A DNA stretch of 8,472 bases from Deltaproteobacteria bacterium (GTDB taxonomy: Bacteria > Desulfobacterota > GWC2-55-46), in NCBI GenBank assembly GCA_016234955.1, contig JACRNN010000118.1:1-8472 (forward strand). The letters run 5' to 3'. Shown here one piece after another: positions 6,352 to 8,472 of this stretch (positions are counted from its first letter, which is position 1; the number at the start of each line of letters is the position of its first letter). The position numbers and the translations under genes were made by a program. Under the pieces are notes generated by a model that saw only the letters and a program-made list of their open reading frames with translations, did no database searches and was not told the origin of the DNA.

Positions 6352-6380
6352 ATTGTACCCGCTTTGCCGTCCGCCTTGAA
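6352..6380 (-). promoter_or_regulatory. candidate promoter of the bacterioferritin-like cluster
   Basis: The minus strand has a -10 TACAAT (6352-6357, 5 of 6 matches), a 17-base spacer, and a weak -35 TTCAAG (6375-6380, 3 of 6). This would give a leader of about 40 bases before the ATG at 6304. The -35 overlaps the edge of a perfect palindrome, which suggests control by a bound protein, though it may only be a neighbouring repeat. Confidence 0.4.
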
Positions 6381-6400
6381 GATTCCCGCGGGGAATCTTC
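6378..6400. repeat. perfect 23-bp palindrome upstream of the bacterioferritin-like gene
   Basis: GAAGATTCCC-GCG-GGGAATCTTC has perfect 10-base arms and a 3-base centre. It touches the proposed -35 of the downstream cluster. It could be an operator for a dimeric regulator, or a remnant of a palindromic repeat family: GAATCTTC-like cores also occur in the element at 1814-1920, and CTTCGACATAT straddling its right end recurs at 2312-2322. Confidence 0.6.
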
Positions 6401-6608
6401 GACATATTAAGGAAGTATCTACTTCTATTCGCTCGCTTGTCCCCGCGGCTTGGGCTTAGGCGAATGCGCTCGCCATGCATGTTCAATAAAGTAATCGGGG
6501 GCGCCATGGGACCATGGGTGTGATTATATACCATAACCGCCCGATTGTCATGGATGGCATGGTTTTTCATCGAAGCTCACCGCAAGCCGGGCCCCGCTCA
6601 GTTGACTC
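6401..6608. other. repeat-bearing intergenic stretch without a gene
   Basis: No credible gene was found here. The stretch contains a GGCGA-ATGCGC-TCGCC hairpin (6459-6474), then ATGCATGTTCA (6475-6485) shared with 2014-2024, a direct CCATGGG doublet near 6505-6516, and otherwise unremarkable DNA up to the cold-shock gene's terminator. Together with the palindrome at 6378-6400 it looks like a second island of the same small dispersed repeats seen at 1814-2322. Confidence 0.45.
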
Positions 6609-6645
6609 AAAAAAAAGGCCCCCATCTGTACAGATGGGGGCCTTT
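6609..6645 (-). terminator. intrinsic terminator of the cold-shock gene
   Basis: A perfect 32-bp palindrome lies at 6614-6645, with arms AAAGGCCCCCATCTGT and ACAGATGGGGGCCTTT. On the minus strand it leads into a run of eight T (plus-strand A at 6609-6616). It is 15 bases past the cold-shock stop codon. The complementary strand has only three T before CCGG, so termination is expected mainly for minus-strand transcripts. Confidence 0.93.
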
Positions 6646-6660
6646 CCGGTTCTGGCGTGA

Positions 6661-6861
6661 TTACCTGGGGATCACATTTACGGCTTTTGAACCCTTCGCG
6701 TCCTTTAGTATCTCAAACTCGACCTGCTGGCCTTCTTTGAGTGTCTTAAACCCATCACCCTTTATGGATGAGTAATGGACAAAGAGATCCTCGCCGGATT
6801 CCCTTTCAATAAACCCAAAACCCTTGGACTCATTGAACCACTTCACGGTACCTGTCGGCAT
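6661..6861 (-). CDS. csp: cold-shock domain protein (CspA family)
   Basis: A 66-residue single cold-shock domain (OB-fold) that binds single-stranded RNA/DNA and acts as an RNA chaperone in the cytoplasm. It opens MPTGTVKWFNESKGFGFIE, with RNP1 as KGFGFI (13-18) and RNP2 as DLFVHYSSI (25-33). The aromatic binding residues Trp8, Phe15, Phe17, Phe27 and His29 are all present. The length is standard. AGGAGG at 6871-6876 lies nine bases before the ATG. The gene stands alone, with its own strong promoter, a leader of about 90 nt and an intrinsic terminator, so it is monocistronic. The leader can fold over the ribosome site. Confidence 0.97.
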   Translation of the reverse strand: MPTGTVKWFNESKGFGFIERESGEDLFVHYSSIKGDGFKTLKEGQQVEFEILKDAKGSKAVNVIPR

Positions 6862-6911
6862 CGCACAAAACCTCCTTTCTGAATTTTATAAACCTTGAGG
6901 TTCTGCGCGAC
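6860..6911 (-). promoter_or_regulatory. predicted leader RNA helix that hides the ribosome site and start codon of the cold-shock gene
   Basis: In the minus-strand mRNA, GUCGCGCAGAACCUC (6911-6897) pairs without a break with GAGGUUUUGUGCGAU (6874-6860). This gives 15 base pairs, 12 Watson-Crick and three G-U, with a 22-base loop. The right arm includes GAGG of the Shine-Dalgarno sequence and the AU of the start codon. The three G-U pairs would be A-C mismatches on the opposite strand, so the fold is specific to this transcript. A competing small hairpin, AACCU-CA-AGGUU, uses part of the left arm and would free the ribosome site. Two alternative states are the hallmark of cold-responsive csp leaders. 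The pairing is seen in the sequence; temperature control is inferred. Confidence 0.55.
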
Positions 6912-6941
6912 CCGCTTTTCCGGGAAACCGCTTAACAAACC

Positions 6942-6962
6942 TGCTCAAGCTTATTGCTCAAG
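6942..6962 (-). repeat. tandem CTTGAGCA pair at the start of the cold-shock transcript
   Basis: On the minus strand CTTGAGCA occurs twice (6955-6962 and 6942-6949), 13 bases apart, starting at the end of the -10 box and covering the predicted transcript start. It could be a regulator or leader element, or a chance duplication. Confidence 0.4.
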
Positions 6963-6989
6963 TTTAGACTAAAAATACGAAGGTGTCAA
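6961..6989 (-). promoter_or_regulatory. sigma-70 type promoter of the cold-shock gene
   Basis: On the minus strand there is a consensus -35 TTGACA (6984-6989), an exact 17-base AT-rich spacer, and a -10 TAAACT (6961-6966, 4 of 6 matches). Transcription should start near 6954, giving a leader of about 93 bases before the ATG at 6861. Confidence 0.8.
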
Positions 6990-7121
6990 CAGATAAATTT
7001 CAACTGGTCAAACGTAAAGGCGGGATGGATGGCGGCCTCCCTCACGGAGACGCTTCCGGCGACACTGACGGATAGGGTAGCGAGGGTGGAGCCGCTCTGG
7101 ATTCGGTGAAACCGGCGCCCC
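6990..7121. other. spacer between the cytochrome and cold-shock genes
   Basis: This lies downstream of the cytochrome stop codon and upstream of the cold-shock promoter. The only structure noticed is a small CGGT-TTC-ACCG hairpin near 7106-7116, without a T-run. No intrinsic terminator and no gene were recognised here. Confidence 0.4.
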
Positions 7122-8472
7122 TCAATTGTCGTTGCAGGTGTCGGTCGTCCCGTTGCTGATGGCATGGCTGCAGTTGTATGAATAGGTCATGACAACGCCG
7201 TGACATTGCAGGTTGCAGTTCATCTGTCCGCTTGAATAGTACCATGTCGGCTTGGGGTAGCTGTTGCCCGTAACGACGTTGGGGGCGAAGTTTATCAGGT
7301 GAGTATCCCCGTCCGGGGGCAGTCCCGGGCCGGCGTCGTAACTGGTGTTCGTGGCCTGGACGTTGCTGTGTATGTTATAATGGCACGTCATGCAGGCCTC
7401 GTATGTCGATGCCCACATCATGCCGCCCCCCTGCCCGTTCAAATGATAGGCGTGGAGGTTGTTCGGCCCCATGCCGCCGCTATTGTAAAAGTTCGTGTTG
7501 TTGTTGCCGCCGTAGAAGGTGTTCCAGTCGTGGCAGTTGAAGCATAGCTTGAACCTGTTCTGAAACTCCGTAGAGCTCGAAGGCGCGTTAAACGGCCTGC
7601 TCGTCGTCGGCAGGGCGCCGGTGAAGTAGTAGTCCCTCAATATACTCCTGTCGCCGTTGTCCGAGACCCCGGAATAAAAGGTCAACGCCGGCGTGGCTAT
7701 CTGCGAGCCGTGCGGGCCCACGGGGCTTGTCCCCGTATAATTCGACGACACGTCCGTGGTCCTCAGGTTCGACTCGGTTATCGGGCCGCTCACACCGCCC
7801 GCGGCGTTGTTATTGTGGCAGTCCGTGCAGTTTATCGTAAGGTTCTGTAGAGCAGTCTTGGCGGCCGCGGCGGATGAACAGTCAAGGGTGGCGAAGGCGT
7901 TGTTGGTGCAGGTGCCATTGGTGGTCCCTGTACAGTTATATCTAAGCTGCATGCAGATAGCAAGAGTGGTGTTCTTCCCCGGTGAGGCAACAGGGTGGTA
8001 CGCGCTGTTGAACGCCTGCACGGGGCCGTAAGTGGCGTCAGTCCCGTTAGGATCGAACTCCAGCCTCTTGTTGCTCCTGCCGTCGGGCCGGCTCGTGGTC
8101 TGCGTCGGATAGACGTTGCCGTTGAAGACCTGGTCCCACGTGTTGCCGTGGCACCTGAAGCAGACCTCGTATATGTAAGGCTGCCTGTCCCCGGTGGCCG
8201 GGTTGCGGGTAGTACCGCCTATGTCCACGTACCTCATCCCCTTGACCCTGCCGCCGTCACCGTCACCCTTGACCCCGGTCGGGGCCTTTATCGCGTGCGG
8301 GTTGTGGCAGTCGTAGCACTCCACGTGCTTTACCGTCACCTCTGTGTTCTCAGAGGCCGTGTGCCTGCCCGCGAGCGTCGTGTCATCGACCGGGTGGCCG
8401 CTACCCCCGGAGAGCGCCCTCTTCTGTATCTCGGTCTTGATGTCCCTCGTGGACGGCCCGTTGCTGTCGTGG
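7122..8472 (-). CDS. exported multiheme c-type cytochrome (CxxCH protein), N-terminus beyond the right edge
   Basis: The frame is open from the right edge to a TGA at 7122; 449 codons are visible. Five CxxCH haem c motifs occur at visible residues 52-56 (CYDCH), 104-108 (CFRCH), 215-219 (CTDCH), 310-314 (CFNCH) and 360-364 (CMTCH). A sixth site is CNLQCH at 419-424, with three residues between the cysteines. The first complete codon is His, preceded by a base C, as expected if another CxxCH is split by the edge. Extra cysteines between haems 2 and 3 (visible 173, 180, 188, 198) and at the C-terminus may form disulfides. The linkers are rich in Asn, Gly, Thr and Ser, as in periplasmic or extracellular cytochromes that carry electrons across or outside the envelope. 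A GTG at 8339 is not the start, because coding character continues upstream. The redox partner is unknown. Confidence 0.9.
   Translation of the reverse strand, partial: HDSNGPSTRDIKTEIQKRALSGGSGHPVDDTTLAGRHTASENTEVTVKHVECYDCHNPHAIKAPTGVKGDGDGGRVKGMRYVDIGGTTRNPATGDRQPYIYEVCFRCHGNTWDQVFNGNVYPTQTTSRPDGRSNKRLEFDPNGTDATYGPVQAFNSAYHPVASPGKNTTLAICMQLRYNCTGTTNGTCTNNAFATLDCSSAAAAKTALQNLTINCTDCHNNNAAGGVSGPITESNLRTTDVSSNYTGTSPVGPHGSQIATPALTFYSGVSDNGDRSILRDYYFTGALPTTSRPFNAPSSSTEFQNRFKLCFNCHDWNTFYGGNNNTNFYNSGGMGPNNLHAYHLNGQGGGMMWASTYEACMTCHYNIHSNVQATNTSYDAGPGLPPDGDTHLINFAPNVVTGNSYPKPTWYYSSGQMNCNLQCHGVVMTYSYNCSHAISNGTTDTCNDN

Noticed and set aside
6334..6570. 78-residue minus-strand open frame upstream of the bacterioferritin-like gene
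   Set aside because: It covers the palindrome and shared 11-mers, shows no protein-like pattern, and overlaps the likely promoter.
6614..6645. Perfect 32-bp palindrome as an operator or mobile-element end
   Set aside because: Its place 15 bases after the cold-shock stop and the following T-run fit an ordinary intrinsic terminator.
7042..7245. 67-residue minus-strand frame overlapping the cytochrome end
   Set aside because: It is the cytochrome 3' end read in another frame plus spacer; it has no motif and no ribosome site.
8337..8339. GTG at 8339 as the cytochrome start
   Set aside because: The frame stays open to the window edge with cytochrome-like composition and a probable split CxxCH at the edge.

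Overview
The window is bacterial DNA, fairly GC-rich, with frequent ATA (Ile) and AGG (Arg) codons. It carries c-type cytochrome, diiron and rubredoxin-type proteins and several small dispersed repeats. Together these suggest an anaerobic or microaerobic environmental bacterium, of a Desulfobacterota or Nitrospirota kind. That placement is inference from gene content and style; no marker gene is present. Almost everything is on the minus strand; the one clear plus-strand gene is an EamA/DMT-type transporter.

Layout, left to right. (1) The first 222 bases hold the start of a minus-strand exported or membrane-anchored protein that runs off the left edge. A divergent EamA transporter follows (362-1294), meeting a bacteriohemerythrin tail to tail (1308-1730). 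(2) A gene-free, repeat-built stretch covers 1812-2341: a nested palindromic element (1814-1920), then a mosaic of short hairpins. (3) A minus-strand cluster runs from 6304 down to 2342. In transcription order it contains a bacterioferritin-like protein, a 38-residue stand-alone rubredoxin-like protein, a MidA/NDUFAF7-type methyltransferase, a hairpin-rich gap, a 58-residue zinc-ribbon protein, a rubrerythrin-type ferritin-like protein, and a geranylgeranyl-reductase-family flavoprotein. Several junctions overlap (rubredoxin/methyltransferase by 8 bp; ferritin-like/flavoprotein as TAATG), so these pairs are probably translationally coupled. (4) A second repeat-containing gap covers 6305-6608. 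It includes a perfect 23-bp palindrome touching the likely promoter of the cluster. (5) A cold-shock protein gene (6661-6861) has a perfect terminator hairpin, a near-consensus sigma-70 promoter, and a leader of roughly 90 nt that can fold over its ribosome binding site. (6) A multiheme c-type cytochrome (7122 to the right edge) lacks its N-terminus in this window.

Functionally, the window gathers O2/peroxide/iron handling (hemerythrin, two different ferritin-like diiron proteins, a rubredoxin module), an isoprenoid- or quinone-modifying flavoenzyme, and a methyltransferase whose relatives mature respiratory complex I. An extracytoplasmic multiheme cytochrome lies alongside. A reasonable reading is a redox-stress or respiratory-adaptation locus. 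The joint role is inferred from gene order only. The most unusual items are the strand-specific 15-bp helix predicted in the cold-shock mRNA leader, the split 'rubrerythrin in two pieces' arrangement, and the coupling of a diiron protein to a geranylgeranyl-reductase-type enzyme.
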